Assembly (NCBI RefSeq): GCF_021347895.1
Contig: NC_067126.1
Span: 33,368,482 to 33,432,481 of the forward strand
Direction: 5' to 3'
DNA length: 64,000 nt
Source: Acanthochromis polyacanthus
Lineage: Eukaryota; Chordata; Actinopteri; Pomacentridae
How positions within the stretch are numbered: position 1 is the first letter of the stretch; each line of letters starts with the position of its first letter. Shown piece by piece: positions 43,761 to 55,915 of the stretch. Position numbers and translations under genes: made by a program. Below the pieces are notes generated by a model. That model was given only the letters and a program-made list of their open reading frames with translations, ran no database searches and was not told the DNA's origin.

Positions 43761-44998
43761 TCTTCTTTTGCCTGGCTGCAAAGAATCCATTCCAACCTGA
43801 CCCAAGATTCATTGCGTGCTGGTGACATTTGTATTGAAGACACTATGGCAGACTTCCCCCACCACATGATTAAGTACCATTAATGTCTCTGGCTGTGGTC
43901 TGATTGTTATCTGTCAACAGTGGTGTCACAAAGGGAAGCATGTGAGCAGTTCGTGACGCAAGTACAAATACCCGCAAAGGCCAGCATCATATGATGCCTG
44001 ACTGTAAGGATGCAGCCACTGAATTGGCACAGTTTAAGGCAAAAATCATGTCAATGTAATGTTGACAACTTAAAAAAGAGGATTCAACCACCTACACAGC
44101 TACTGTAACTCTTAGTGCAATGCAGGGCTGTCATCTGTACTGAAAATTCAAAACAAGGATTCTGATCCATTACAAGCGAGAAAAGCAGATAATATGATGA
44201 AGATTAGAGGAGTTGTCTAACTAGCTTGTCTACTTCCTCTCCTTCTTTACACATTTTATGATGCATGATCTAGCATTTATCTTGCTTCTCAGCAGGTAAA
44301 GGGACAATGACGACACTGACGTGATCAAAATGAAATAGACTGTAAAATCACAAAATTGTTTGGATTTGAACATTGTTGGAAACATTTGGGATAAAGTAAG
44401 TCAACAAAACGCTCTGGTCTGGGCAGTTTTAGACACTAATGTGGAATCTGAGAAGACCCCTGGTTTGTATCCATCTTATATGAAATCTGACTATCTCTAT
44501 CCATGTCACCTGACCAGCTAAGGAAGGCCTTGGTATGTCATTGAAATTTCCAGGAATACAAAGTAAGTGAACCTTACATGAGATCAGTAGTTTTATCAGA
44601 TCTCAACAAACATATTTAGTGTTCATATACTATGAATTTATTGCCCGCTGGCAGGTTTGAAAGGTGTGTTATTTTATTTTAAAATCGCCAAAATGATACA
44701 GTACACGGCACCACAGCATTGGTCCAGGTGTTTGCCGAAAAGAAGGAGTAATATCATCTAAAATTCCTTTATTCTAAATGGTTCATTAAAAAATGCCAAA
44801 AACACTTTTGTAATAACCAGATTCTGTTAAAACAAGGTGACTCGCCTGTGTAAAACAGGCAAAAATTTAGGGATTTTTCGGTTGAATTTGCAGGCTCTGT
44901 TTACACAGAGGAGCTAAGACAAATCAAAAATGTAAGAAGCAAAATATCTATAGTATGAACAGCCACCAATTTTTCAGTGTTTGTAACACCTCTGGGTG
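43761..44998. other. Intergenic, nothing recognised
   Basis: Non-coding sequence without supported features. Some of it may be decayed repeat continuing from the left. Confidence 0.4.
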
Positions 44999-45254
44999 CT
45001 ATGGAAGCCCGTTTCCTCATTTGAAAAAGAACTGGCAGAAACCATGTCATAATAATGAGATAGAAAGTCAGAATTATGACTCACAATTACTATTATGACT
45101 TTGTATCTCATAATTTTGAGATAGTCAGTCATAATTATGACTTACGATCTCGTAATTATGAGATAGTAAGTCATAATTATGAGATTGTAAGTCTGTATCT
45201 CATCGTTATGAGCTAGCATGACTTTTTTCAAGTGGTGGAATTGGGCTTCCATAG
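44999..45254. mobile_element. Palindromic MITE-like element with TCATAATTATGA core repeats
   Basis: The ends are perfect 12-bp inverted repeats: CTATGGAAGCCC at 44999-45010 and GGGCTTCCATAG at 45243-45254. Imperfect matching extends inward about 30 bases to a shared TTGAAAAA. The core is a series of self-complementary units built on GTCATAATTATGAGAT, alternately oriented, so the whole 256 bp could fold back on itself. It has no coding capacity. No clear target-site duplication was seen. Confidence 0.75.
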
Positions 45255-48200
45255 AGCACATGGAAAATGTTGATTTTTTTGGGGCGGGGTTAATAATACA
45301 ATTCCATTTTTTCTTTTTTCTTTTATAATATAATGTATGACACTGTAACTGTTATATTTCATTAAATCCATTTCTGCCCACAGTGAGTAAAAATGTGACA
45401 GAAGCAAAAAAAAAAAAACCACACCCAGAAACAGTGTGGTTGTGGTTTAAAGGGTTAAAAGCTATTCATTATGCATGTACAATTTTCTGTTTGTACCATT
45501 ATGCCTTAGGACCCAAAAAATGGCTGCTAAGTTGTAAGCAAAAGGCGCAACCTCAACTAATTAGTTACCTCTAATTATTTCTGTAGATGTCCTAAAACAA
45601 GAGAGTATCTAGGTTAAATAATTGAAATAACAGAAACACAAAATTTAAATGTTGCTAACTCGCGCATTTTTTTGTCTTTAAAATAGAACACTGTCTCACA
45701 TGGGAGCTCTGTGTATTCAGAGACAGTATTCACATCTGCTACTGTATGTGGACTGTACACTTAGCATTATATTGTAGATAGAATCAATGGTCGCCCACTC
45801 CGTTTGGTTGACCCAGTGAGTTCCAGACTCTAGGGGAGAGGAAAGCCTGTGACCCCGATCGATAACAGCTGACTGCATGCAAAGACCAGTGGCCTCATCA
45901 CAAAGCATCAGTTAAAACATGGCTTAGCAGCATCATTCACTATTATGGAGGTCTCGAGGCACACGCTATGATTCAAATGGACACAGAAGGAGCCACCCAA
46001 GTAACGAAAACATAAAAGAAATGACATAAAGCTAAACTGGGTGCTGTTTATCATTCTCAACTTTATTACACTGTTGAATTAAGTTTCATTTAAACTTAAC
46101 AATGCCCTCTGATGCTGTTAAATGTTGGGTCATATATGCAAACACGTATATATTAAAGACCTGTATTCTAAAAAGCAAAGCAAGAGATAAAATGCTTAAT
46201 TTCAATGTAAATCAAACTATTAGAATACAATTTAAAAATACTGATGTAGTTAATAAATGACGGCATTCAGAAACGTGTTATTCTGCTAATTCTATGGTAG
46301 TGTAGGTTTATTTTAGAAAACTTGAATTGAACTGAAATATTAGCCATGATGAATCATAAAGATGCTTTTGGTGAACCAAAATTTTAATTACAAAATTATT
46401 CTATAGGTAAAGATTTATGACATATGCCCGTCACTGATCGCTTTCTGACTGTAATCTTTACTCTTAACTCAGTTTTTTTGTCTGAAGCATCTGAAGAAAA
46501 AAAAACCAAACAGATTTTCCAACCATCTTAGCTGTTTGATCCTGCATGAGAATGTTGACACAGAAACCAGAGTTAAAACTCCAGTAGAGAGTATAGTTAG
46601 CTGATGCTGATTGGCTTTTTTGACTCGTGCGAACTCCCTTTGGCAGGGACTTCAACAAAACAGGCGTTCATTCATATGTATAGGTCCAGTACTCTGGCTT
46701 TAAGCAAAATTGTGCGATTAAAAACTAATTGTTAATTATATTTTGATTTTACGTAATTGTTTTTGGCTGATTATGTGCTAATTTGCTTCTATCTCATACA
46801 TCTGACTTACCATTAATCATTTTTATGATGAATAACTTTTTGTTTTTTGCTGATTAGTTTTGTTATCCGGGCAGAAATAGGCTTCCATACTAAAGTGACA
46901 ATAAAAGGCTGGTACAGGTGTTAGAAAATGTAAGGATCTGTCAAGTGCGCTAATAAACTAGACAGGATGTAGACTTTCTTTTCTCTGTGTGTGAGATGTT
47001 TCACAGCAACAGCATTATTTATCTGATGCGTCTTCATTCACCACTTAGGTGAGGGGGGCTTCAGCAGAGGGTAGAAACCCTGCAGTCTTCTTCCACCATT
47101 CAGGGTAAATAGAAGTTAACAGGCAATAATGGGATGACAAACCATATATTTTATTGGGGTGGTGGCAGTCTGGGCTCTAAGGGAACACCAATGCAATTGA
47201 ATTGTCCCTTCCACATGTGATTCATTTCCCCCTGGCCATTTTCTGGTGTTATTTACTGTGCGGGAGTCAAAAGTCTTCCTCGGTGCAAGAAGTGACAGAG
47301 GTGTTGGTATCGCAGCCAAAAGGGGAGGAGGGCGTTTTCTGCATGTGAGGGATTAAAGCAGCAGAAAGGAAAAGTGCTCGTGTGTGATCAGCTTGCGTAG
47401 TGGCTGAAGTTGAGCTCGCGAACAGAGCCGCAAACTGGAGCTTTATTTACACGCCAACATGACAAAAATAGACTTCCTACTTCTGTAACATTTCATTAAC
47501 CCACAGCGGTATTACCAACACAAAGTAACACAATAGAAACCACTCATGAAAATAGGAAATTTTGAAGTATTTTGCTTCAGCTATTAGAGCAGTCCTGTGG
47601 CAATGAGTCCAGTGGTAGCAGTTATGCCCAATGAAGCAGAGACATTAAAGGTGTAAAAGATGGGGAATTTATCTCTCCTTAGACTGAGTAATACAAACAG
47701 ATGGTAGAGCTCTCAGAACAAACTAAATTGGTTTCCCACTGGGAGGGGAAAAAAAGCCCTTGACATCCATTTCAGCCAACACTACTGGTCAAGCTGCCGC
47801 AGACTTTTTGTATCTAGCAAAGTGGAGGTTGCTTTAAATATCATTTGATGCTTTTTTGGATGGATGCCGTTGTAAACACAGCACTAACAGGTTGTGCAGC
47901 GTCACAGGAGAAACAGCCTCCGTGAACTTTTTTTCCCCTTTACATCATTCCCCATCAAAACAACCGAACCATGAGGGAAAGTACCACTAAAAGCTTTCAG
48001 TCAACTGCAGCCTATGAGCAGATGTATGAAGCTTTGCACTGCCATCATCTGCTGTCTTTATTCATAACACAAACAGTTTCTCACTCCAGGATGAAAGTGA
48101 TCTCCGTCTCCCACTGAACAGCACGCAGAAGCCGCGGCGACAGACAAAAGAGCGCGTTTGAACACAGAAGGTCTGAAAGGGACATGAAGAGAAGAATAAG

Positions 48201-48518
48201 CTGTGCAGAGAGCAGTATCACAAAGGTATCAGATTAAGGCTGTGAAACCCAGGAGGTGATCCAACAGAATTGGGCTGAGGTTCTACACGGCAATAGACGC
48301 TGGATAGATAGGAACCCCAAGAGGCTGTCTGAGCGAGTAGACACTCACAGTTCAGCTCAGTACAGCAAGCCGGCAACAGGGCTAGGAGCTCAAGTGCAGT
48401 TGAAAATGAACAGAACATACACGATTAATTGTCTTTTTGTCATTACAGGTGACACTATTAAAGATTCTGTCCATTAAGACAATGCTGGAAACAGATGTAG
48501 TGATGGGAATTGTGTGTT
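45255..48518. other. Intergenic and probable 3' flank of fancb
   Basis: No coding exon recognised. On the minus strand a possible poly(A) signal (AATAAA, plus-strand TTTATT at 48057-48062) lies about 460 bases after the fancb stop, but there are other AT-rich candidates. The rest shows nothing I can name. Confidence 0.4.
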
Positions 48519-51500
48519 CTATGTCCTCTGAGTGTTTAAGAGAGCTGCAAAATCCCCTTCGAGTTGGACTTCAGACACACTTTGGATCAGCTTACGATAC
48601 CTCCCCACATCCACCAGAGGGCTCAACCTCATCCTCGTCCTCTCTACATCCTGCTGCCACACCTCCCTACACTTCTGAAGACCCTCTACAGAACTTAGCT
48701 CATGGGTTCCCTCATGTCCAGTGCTCTTCTTCTTTGATTCTTCTTCGTCTTCTTCACAGAGTAGCAGCGACACATGATCTCTGAGTGACACCACCTCTTT
48801 TTCCAGTGCTAAAGCAAGCATTTGTGCTGTACCCTCACCTCTTATACCTTTGACCAGCTGGACGGAGCAAGAAGCAGGGAGGTACGCCAACAGGGAGTCC
48901 AAGAACTGGAGCATCTGTAATTGGCTGCAAAGAAAACAGAGTTGGATTTTGCTTGCTATTCCATAATACATGCTGCAATTAATTTTAAAAAGACTGAGGT
49001 TTCTTGAAGTCTTTTTGTCATATCTTGTCACTTGTCAGCCAATTCCCAACCAGCTACCTGTTCAGGGTTCATTTGCAGGATTTGTAATTTTAAGCGCTCT
49101 GCTTGCCAGAGAATCTTAATCTATTTGATACGGTGAAATATCATGCAGACACACGCCTTCGTCAACTTCAAAGCCTTGTCTACTTTGAATCTGTTAATAT
49201 AAATTGAGCAGTGGCCACCTCTACTTGCAGAACTACCTTTCCTCTTTCTTTTACATAAAACTGAATAATGCAAGAGATTTCCAGATGTGGTGTTTCAACC
49301 AGTACACAAGCAGTAAGACTACATTTGATATTCGACTGAATATCTCAGATTTTTCTGGCTTTGCACAATAATCAAATTAGGAGCAAGTCGCGTTTCAGAT
49401 CATGCAAACTTTTTAGGAAGTTCTTCATAAGAAAAGCTATAACCTACAGAAATGGCAACCAGACAGCAGAAAGTAAAGGCAAAATGTAAGAACTTCTTAA
49501 AGGTACACTGTGCAATTAATGTTAATACTGCTATGGAGCAATGTTGTTCTGTGTGGACCCTATTTTTACTTCTTGTTACTCTGCCAAGGAATGCAGTGGA
49601 GTTATGTGATGATAGGCATTGGTTTGTTTGTCTGTTCGCAACAGTACTCAAAACAGACAAACAGATTTCGATGACATTTTCAGGGAAGGTCAGAAATGAC
49701 ACAAGCAACAAGTGATTAGATTTTGGGAGTGGATCCACGGATTTGTTAAAGACTTCTGTATCGTTACGAGATAGCAGCACGGCGTCACTGTAACTATGAC
49801 AACAAGTGAGCACTATGTCAGCTGCCTGCTGATGATCATGATTGTGATCCTATTACAAACTGACTGCTGCGGACTTATCTGTCAGAAATAATAGAAGGAA
49901 CAATTGATTAAATTGTGGAATGTTTCCGTGTCACATCAATTCCCACCTCCAGCTACATATTTAGGTCACGCGATTCAGCATCCGTACATAACATACACAT
50001 ATATAATACACACCTGTGCTCACAGCAAGTGTTTGTGGGTACATCTATATTAAATGGCCACATTCTATGTTGCCGAGATTTCTGATCATCAATAACTAAT
50101 AAAGGAAGGCTGCATTGCTGACAATGCCATATGGGGGAATGAACGGCCTTGGAGGAGATACTGCGCTCTCTGAATGCTTTTCTTGTACAGATATTTTATG
50201 CAGAGGGATATTTAATTTCAAGATAAAAATCTGCATTCTTTCACTCTGTGAATTGATAATTAAACTACATTAACTAAAAGTAAGAACAATATAAACCAAA
50301 AACTCTGAGGTCAGTAATATTTATTGGTGTCATTCAAAAAAAAAAAGATTTACTGGAATGGACAGACAGTTCCCCTTGGAAAGGGGTAATCTGATGCCAG
50401 CGCAGCAGCATGAGAGCAGATGGTCCTGAAGAATTTAATAGTAGATACTCAGGGCTCACTTCTATCTTCTTACAGCCCACTCTTTTCTGAATCCAGCCAT
50501 CTATATCACCTAAACTGTAATCAGGTGAGTCTATGTGGAAGACCCAGCGATCCAGCACTGCCAACAGACTCAGCAAGTCCTCTCTCGCCTCATCTGGGCA
50601 AAAAAAAAACACCAAGACAAAATAATAAACATCCATGTGTGCATTAAAATGTCAAGTTGCATGCTTTTGTGAGTTTACCTGTTTTGAGTTGAGGGCTTTT
50701 CAGCAGCTGCGATTGGAGATCATCATTAATGTCTAATACAACTTGGCCACAATGAGAACAGCCGGCGTTGGATTGCTCAGGAGGGCAAAAGCATCTTGTC
50801 TTTGGATGTAATGGAGCATGACACTGCACTTGACACAGCCGGAGTTCAAAAGAGGTGTCAGCTTGGTCACCGCAGTCACAGCCAGTCTGCATGTGTTGAG
50901 ATCATTGGGTCTGCTGGCGTTATGCTGCTTGCTTCTTTTGGCTGCGGGCTCCGAGAACGTGGAGGCAGAGGAGGATGATGAGGGGCAGGGCGCGGGGAGC
51001 CGGAACACTTGGCTCCGGGTCTGGATGACTGCGGGCGTTGAGCTTTGGCTCGCCTCTGTCAGGATGGATAAGCTCAAAGTGCTCACTGGTCTGGAACAAA
51101 AATAACACATCACTAACAATCAGATATCACATGGACAGCGGATAATCGCGCTGGACATCAGATGCAAAACTACAGAGTGGGTGTGTGAGTGAAGGTGTGA
51201 TTGCTTGTGGATTGATTATCACCAGTATTTCCAGGTGGTGAAACTATATCAAGCGGACCAGTCAAAACAGCAACATGTGGGCTCTTGAGGCTGTCGTGCC
51301 AGAAGTAGTTTTCCTCTGCGTGTTCCCAAATGAGAAAACAAGAACAGGTGGATGGAGGAATCCGATAGCTTTTTGTTTTCACAAAAGGATCTTGGAGAGT
51401 TATTAAAAACTTGTTGCCATGGTGACCACCTCATCACCTTGCATCTGTCTTGCAGTTTGGGGCAATCAAAGAGGCAAATAAACATCTTTACTAAATTAGT

Positions 51501-54500
51501 GTTGGGTTTCTTTACAAGAATGCCTCATTAATTTAGTCACATGACAGCTTTTTTTTTTTTTTTTTTAATTTACCCACAGAAGTTGAGATAAATCTAATCG
51601 AGCAGCAATGACATGGTCTGACAGATGGACAGTCGTACTTCTCACTGGATTAAAACACGGAGTGCCATATCAATATTGCCCGTGTCTTTGCATTGCATGG
51701 ATCCACTCAACTAGATCGACTCATCATGCCTGACAGGACATCAAGTTGACAGAGCATATTAGAAGAGTCACTACAAAGTGTTGGGCCATATTTCAGACAT
51801 ACTTTGGTCCATAAAGCTCACATAGAAAAACATTTGGATTACTCTTCGATTTAAAAAAAAAAAAAACTTTACCGAGAGCTGTCACTACTTAGTATCACTC
51901 CAACAATCATTCGGTCCTCGGCGATACGATGCCACAGCTTGTCAATGTGAGGTTTTGAAGACACTGCCGGCATGTATTGCATCTTGTCATCCAAGACCTC
52001 GTCCTTTGACTCATCATCGCAGTCCCACAGAGCAGTTAGGCCTTCCTAGACGGAGAGCGCAAAGACTATAATCAGCAATGACAAGTGTGTGACAGCAGTG
52101 ACACCAATAGCAGTTTGTGTCAGACATTTCAGTTTGAACAACAGCCGTTTAGGCACAGACGTAGTGGATTTCATTGGAAAACAAAGAATGTTGCTTTTGG
52201 TCAGAAGAGAGGGAAGTATTTGTAATGTGCTTTTCAGAAATGTTTGTTTTGGAAGATGAGCCGTACACCGCAGGTTTTTAATTAAATATAACACATGCCA
52301 GCGTGATGGTAATTTCCTTAATGAATGCCACTGAAAATTAAACAGCTAGTATCTGGATTACAAATTAAAAATGTCTTGTTCCAATGTTCTGTGCCATTTT
52401 TTGTTGGCTAAATTTAAATCTGGCCAAGAAACCACAGTTAAACAACATGTCCTAATCTCCTAAGTACTATAACTAACATTTCTGATAAGAAAACAGTATA
52501 TTTTAAATAAATAGTGCAATACAATACGCATTTTTTGTCATGGCTGCACATGTAGTGATTCCTGAATGAATGCTACTAATAATTAAAAAGGCAGTATCCG
52601 GATTATAAATTAAAAATGTCTTGTTCTAATGTTCCATGCCATTTTTTGTTGACTAATTTTAAATCTGGCCAAGGAACCACAGTTGAACAAACATGCTCTA
52701 ATCTCCTAAGTGCAAAAACTAACATTTCTGATAAGAACACACAAAGTAAGTTGTGACTAAACACTGTAACACAGCATGCAGTTTTGTTTCATTGTCATGG
52801 TTGTACAAATATATTTCTTTACATACACAGTACCTGCTCATGCTGGGTGAGAACAGTCTCTCTTTCTGAGACCACATCACTCAGGACCTGGACTGACTGC
52901 TGCAGAATTCTGTCCTTCACTCTCGCTTCTCTCTGGAGCTCTTGAAGCACGACCAATCCACTCTAAATTAGAAATCATATTTGATTGACAGTATACATTA
53001 TAAATTGGACATGCAACAGGAGAAGGGTGGCATCTCAGACAAATATCATGATTTGGTCAATGACTTTGCAATATAATATGAATAGGCAATACAGATTAAA
53101 TTACATTATCATCAAAACATACATACAGATATTTTAATATACATCCCTAAATGATGTATGCAGAACAATGAATTAATAATACGAAGGACATTGTTTTACA
53201 TGTGTAAAACTAAAATATGAATTATTTATTTATTTTGCTATAACCAATAATTATTTACACAATTTTGTAAGAAAATGTCCTAACGAAACTAAAAGTTTAC
53301 TTTCAGCTATTATTATTAAATGGTTACTATAAAAACGTCGAGAGCTCAACAGTTGATTGAAATGATCAAAAGTGCAACATGGTCACGTGCAATCCAAATT
53401 GCAAGATAAACACAAGTGTGTCGCAACATACCATTATAATTAAAGTACTGTGGTGTTACCAGCATGCTTTGGCCAACAAATCACACTGTCCACACATAAG
53501 GGAACTTGTTTGTTTGGTACAGGTATTTTCAAACCAAATAAAACCTACTTATATAGCACATTTAAACCTACCCGAGTTGACCAAAGTGCCGTACATGCTA
53601 TAACACAGGCAGCAACAAAATAATGTGCAAAATATCAAGACAGAATAAACCTAGAAAACTCAATTTGTAAAAGAAATAAAATGGAAAAAATACTCAAGCA
53701 GGCAAACCTCAAATCAGGTTATTAAGAGCACCCAGAAGAAGTCTAAGGTACACCTGTGCACTAATCATGGTGTCTAATCAGTATCTTGATATGGAACACC
53801 TGTGAGGAGGGATGGATTATCTCAGCAAAGGAGAAGTGCTCACTGTCACAGATTTAGACAGATTTGTGAACAATATTTGAGAGAAATGGTGACATTGTGT
53901 ATGTGGAAAAAGTTTTAGATCTTTGAGTTCATCTCATAAAAAATGGGAGCAAAAACAAAAGTGTTGTTTATATTTTAGTTGAGTGTATTATAAAAACTCA
54001 CCTGCAATCTGGATTCTAAAGCCTGAAGAGTGAGGAGATAGTTCTCTGCTGGGGAGGAGATGTCTTTGGTGCTTCGGTGTCCTGGTCACGCTGAAATATA
54101 TATATTTTGTAAATGTATGTAAATAAAAAGTAGAATACTGTAGCTTATTGAATACAAAAAGCCTTACAGAATATGAAAGGCCACAGAGGTCAGTGATGAG
54201 AAACTTTTCTAGTTGCTGTCCTTCTGCATGTTGATCCTTAAAAATCAGCAGCATCTGCTCCGTTCCACATCCCAAGAAGTCATCCGAATGGACTGAGCTG
54301 ACTCCTGACCAGAGGGAGGCTATCTGGAGAAGAGTGGTAAACAAAGAGGGCTTGCTAAAACCTAGAAAGTCAATGTGAGTAGATCAATGATAATGACACC
54401 CCTGTTTTACACACCTGAAAGGTTTCCTTCCATACAGCACAAACATGCCCCTGGTGAAATGATATGACGAACAAGCAGCCATTCCTTCCAGTGTCAACAA

Positions 54501-55338
54501 CCTGAATATTTTCCGGTTGCTCAAAGGGTAGTTGACACGTTTCTTTTACTGCTCCGTTCTCAAAATAAACAAGTTGCTGTTTAGATGTTGCTGCAACCAG
54601 AGTGCATTTCAGGGCACCATCCACTCTGTCAGCCTTGAGCACAAAGATGCACTGTGTGATGCAAATGTAGGGATGAGGTAAGATCAGACTGCCATCAAAC
54701 GCTAGCCCATCCTGAACAAAGTAGCCGACAGTTTGGCTTGTAGATTGGTTAACCAAGGATTCCTCTGACACGTTTTGCAGCCCAAGAACAAATATCTGTC
54801 CTTTGTGGAGAGGAAATTCTGCAGCAACAACATGGGGAAAACTGAATGGAATCTGCTTCACACCTCCTGCCTGCAGAGATGTATAAAATACACTATCTTC
54901 ATGGGTCCACAATACTGTGGGGCCCTGCAGGATGTAAACATTCTCCTTCATCTGATATGAAAGTTTAAACTCAATGCCAGGGCTCCCAGTCTGTTTGAGC
55001 TGCTCAGTGTGATGAGGCTATACTGGAAGCTCTGTGGTTTCTCATCTTTCTTTGTCACTAAAACACATGCAGTGTGTGTCTCTTCTGAGCATCTGTGGCA
55101 CATTTACATGTTACAATATCCACATGAGCTGATCTTTTCCTGCTGATGACAGCTGCTCCATCTGCTGCCTTCAGGAACGCGCTGTCTCCCCGTTCAAACG
55201 AAAGGCTGCAGAATACTAACTCGCTTCTTTCGCCGTCATTTGTCGCCGAGGCTCGTTTGCGGTAAATAAGATTATCTTTCCATGCAGGGAAAGTCGGTGG
55301 GGATTTCGATACAAATCGTCAGGGAGCAGTCCCTCCAT
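48519..55338 (-). CDS. fancb: Fanconi anaemia core-complex protein FANCB, near full length but with five frame breaks and a damaged splice donor
   Basis: FANCB supports the FANCL ubiquitin ligase module that modifies FANCD2/FANCI in DNA crosslink repair in the nucleus. Exons in transcript order: 55338-54415, 54323-54168, 54090-54002, 52962-52834, 52045-51873, 51090-50679, 50593-50353, 48924-48519. Recognisable blocks include FKLSYQMKEN, FGCGTEQ-type GCGTEQMLLIFKD, KLWHRIAEDRMIVGV and a C-terminal SEVQLEGDFAALL. The start ATG at 55338 has a strong context (ACAATGG). The frame jumps by one base near 55228, 55060, 54967, 54051 and 50787, and the exon ending 50353 lacks one G of an expected CAG|GT donor. 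All six look like single missing bases. With them counted the length would be about 844 residues (human 859). No stop codon arises by substitution. Either sequence errors or recent gene loss. Confidence 0.9.
49500..49760. repeat. Possible dispersed-repeat fragment in the last fancb intron
   Basis: The run from GGTACACTGTGCAATTAATG through TTGTTTGTCTGTTCGCAAC, GATTTCGATGACATTTTCAG and AAGTGATTAGATTTTGGGAG resembles a repeat I recall from several fish genomes. There are no clear ends. Open frames across it are incidental. Confidence 0.35.
52318..52800. repeat. Direct tandem duplication of about 244 bp in a fancb intron
   Basis: The copies at about 52318-52560 and 52561-52800 share blocks such as AAATTAAAAATGTCTTGTT, CCATTTTTTGTTG and CTAACATTTCTGATAAGAA in the same order. 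Anchor spacing is about 244 bases. They have diverged by substitutions and small indels, so the duplication is not recent. Confidence 0.85.
53520..53660. repeat. Possible SINE-like or other dispersed-repeat fragment in a fancb intron
   Basis: Contains TATATAGCACATTTAAACCT and GAGTTGACCAAAGTGCCGTA, phrases that I recall as frequent in teleost introns as part of a dispersed repeat. Ends are not visible and the family is not known to me. Confidence 0.35.
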
Positions 55339-55915
55339 TGTGTAACAGAGAAGCGTCAAATTCCTACCAGTTCGATTCCGTCCTTATTGATGGCTTGTGG
55401 TAACGAAATTCCACGAGTTAGGCGCTGTAAAATTTATGAGATGAGTGTCACTAATGTGTATAAATGGGCGTTTTTGCTAAATTTTTCTCGTGACTGAAAA
55501 AATAGCCGTGGTTCAATGTTTCATACCGGCACTCTGTCGGACTCGAAGTAGCGCGCCCAACTGGAAATTGAACGCTTCCTGTTACCCGCTGTGGCATTCT
55601 GGGTAAGAGTTGGTAAACAAAATGAGTTGACGACATTATTGAAGTGTGTCGCAAGCCAGTGTTGTATTCAATGCAGCCACTGTGTGAGTAATAATGTAAA
55701 CCGCTTTATGGCTGTTGCCCTAAACTCAGTTCAGCAGTCCCTCCCTCCGTTTAGCTCAAATAACAACCGTGAGAGGAGGAGTGGCCACGGACGGGAGCCA
55801 AAATGGCAGAGAACGGACGCCAGTTTCTCATTTCGCACTGATTCATCCGAACATCGGTTGGCGAACTCGCTGCCTCAACGCGGAACTGCCACAGAGCCGG
55901 GACGGACAGCTGAAT
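55339..55915. promoter_or_regulatory. Shared intergenic region between fancb (-) and mospd2 (+), likely bidirectional promoter
   Basis: The two start codons point away from each other and are 577 bases apart. The region is CpG-containing and lacks a TATA box in either direction. It has motif matches such as CCAAAATGGCAG near 55799 (YY1-like, on the mospd2 side) and CTTCCTG near 55575 (ETS-like on the reverse strand). Human FANCB and MOSPD2 are also head-to-head. Shared promoter use is inferred. Confidence 0.6.

Noticed and set aside
50353..50354. Use of A|gtaaat as a natural donor for the fancb exon ending here
   Set aside because: It would leave one base instead of the two needed to match the next exon's phase at 48924, shifting the conserved C-terminus out of frame.
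48519..55338. Programmed ribosomal frameshifting in fancb
   Set aside because: Five separate shifts without common slippery sequence or structure, plus a damaged splice donor, cannot be explained by programmed frameshifting. Single missing bases explain all of them.
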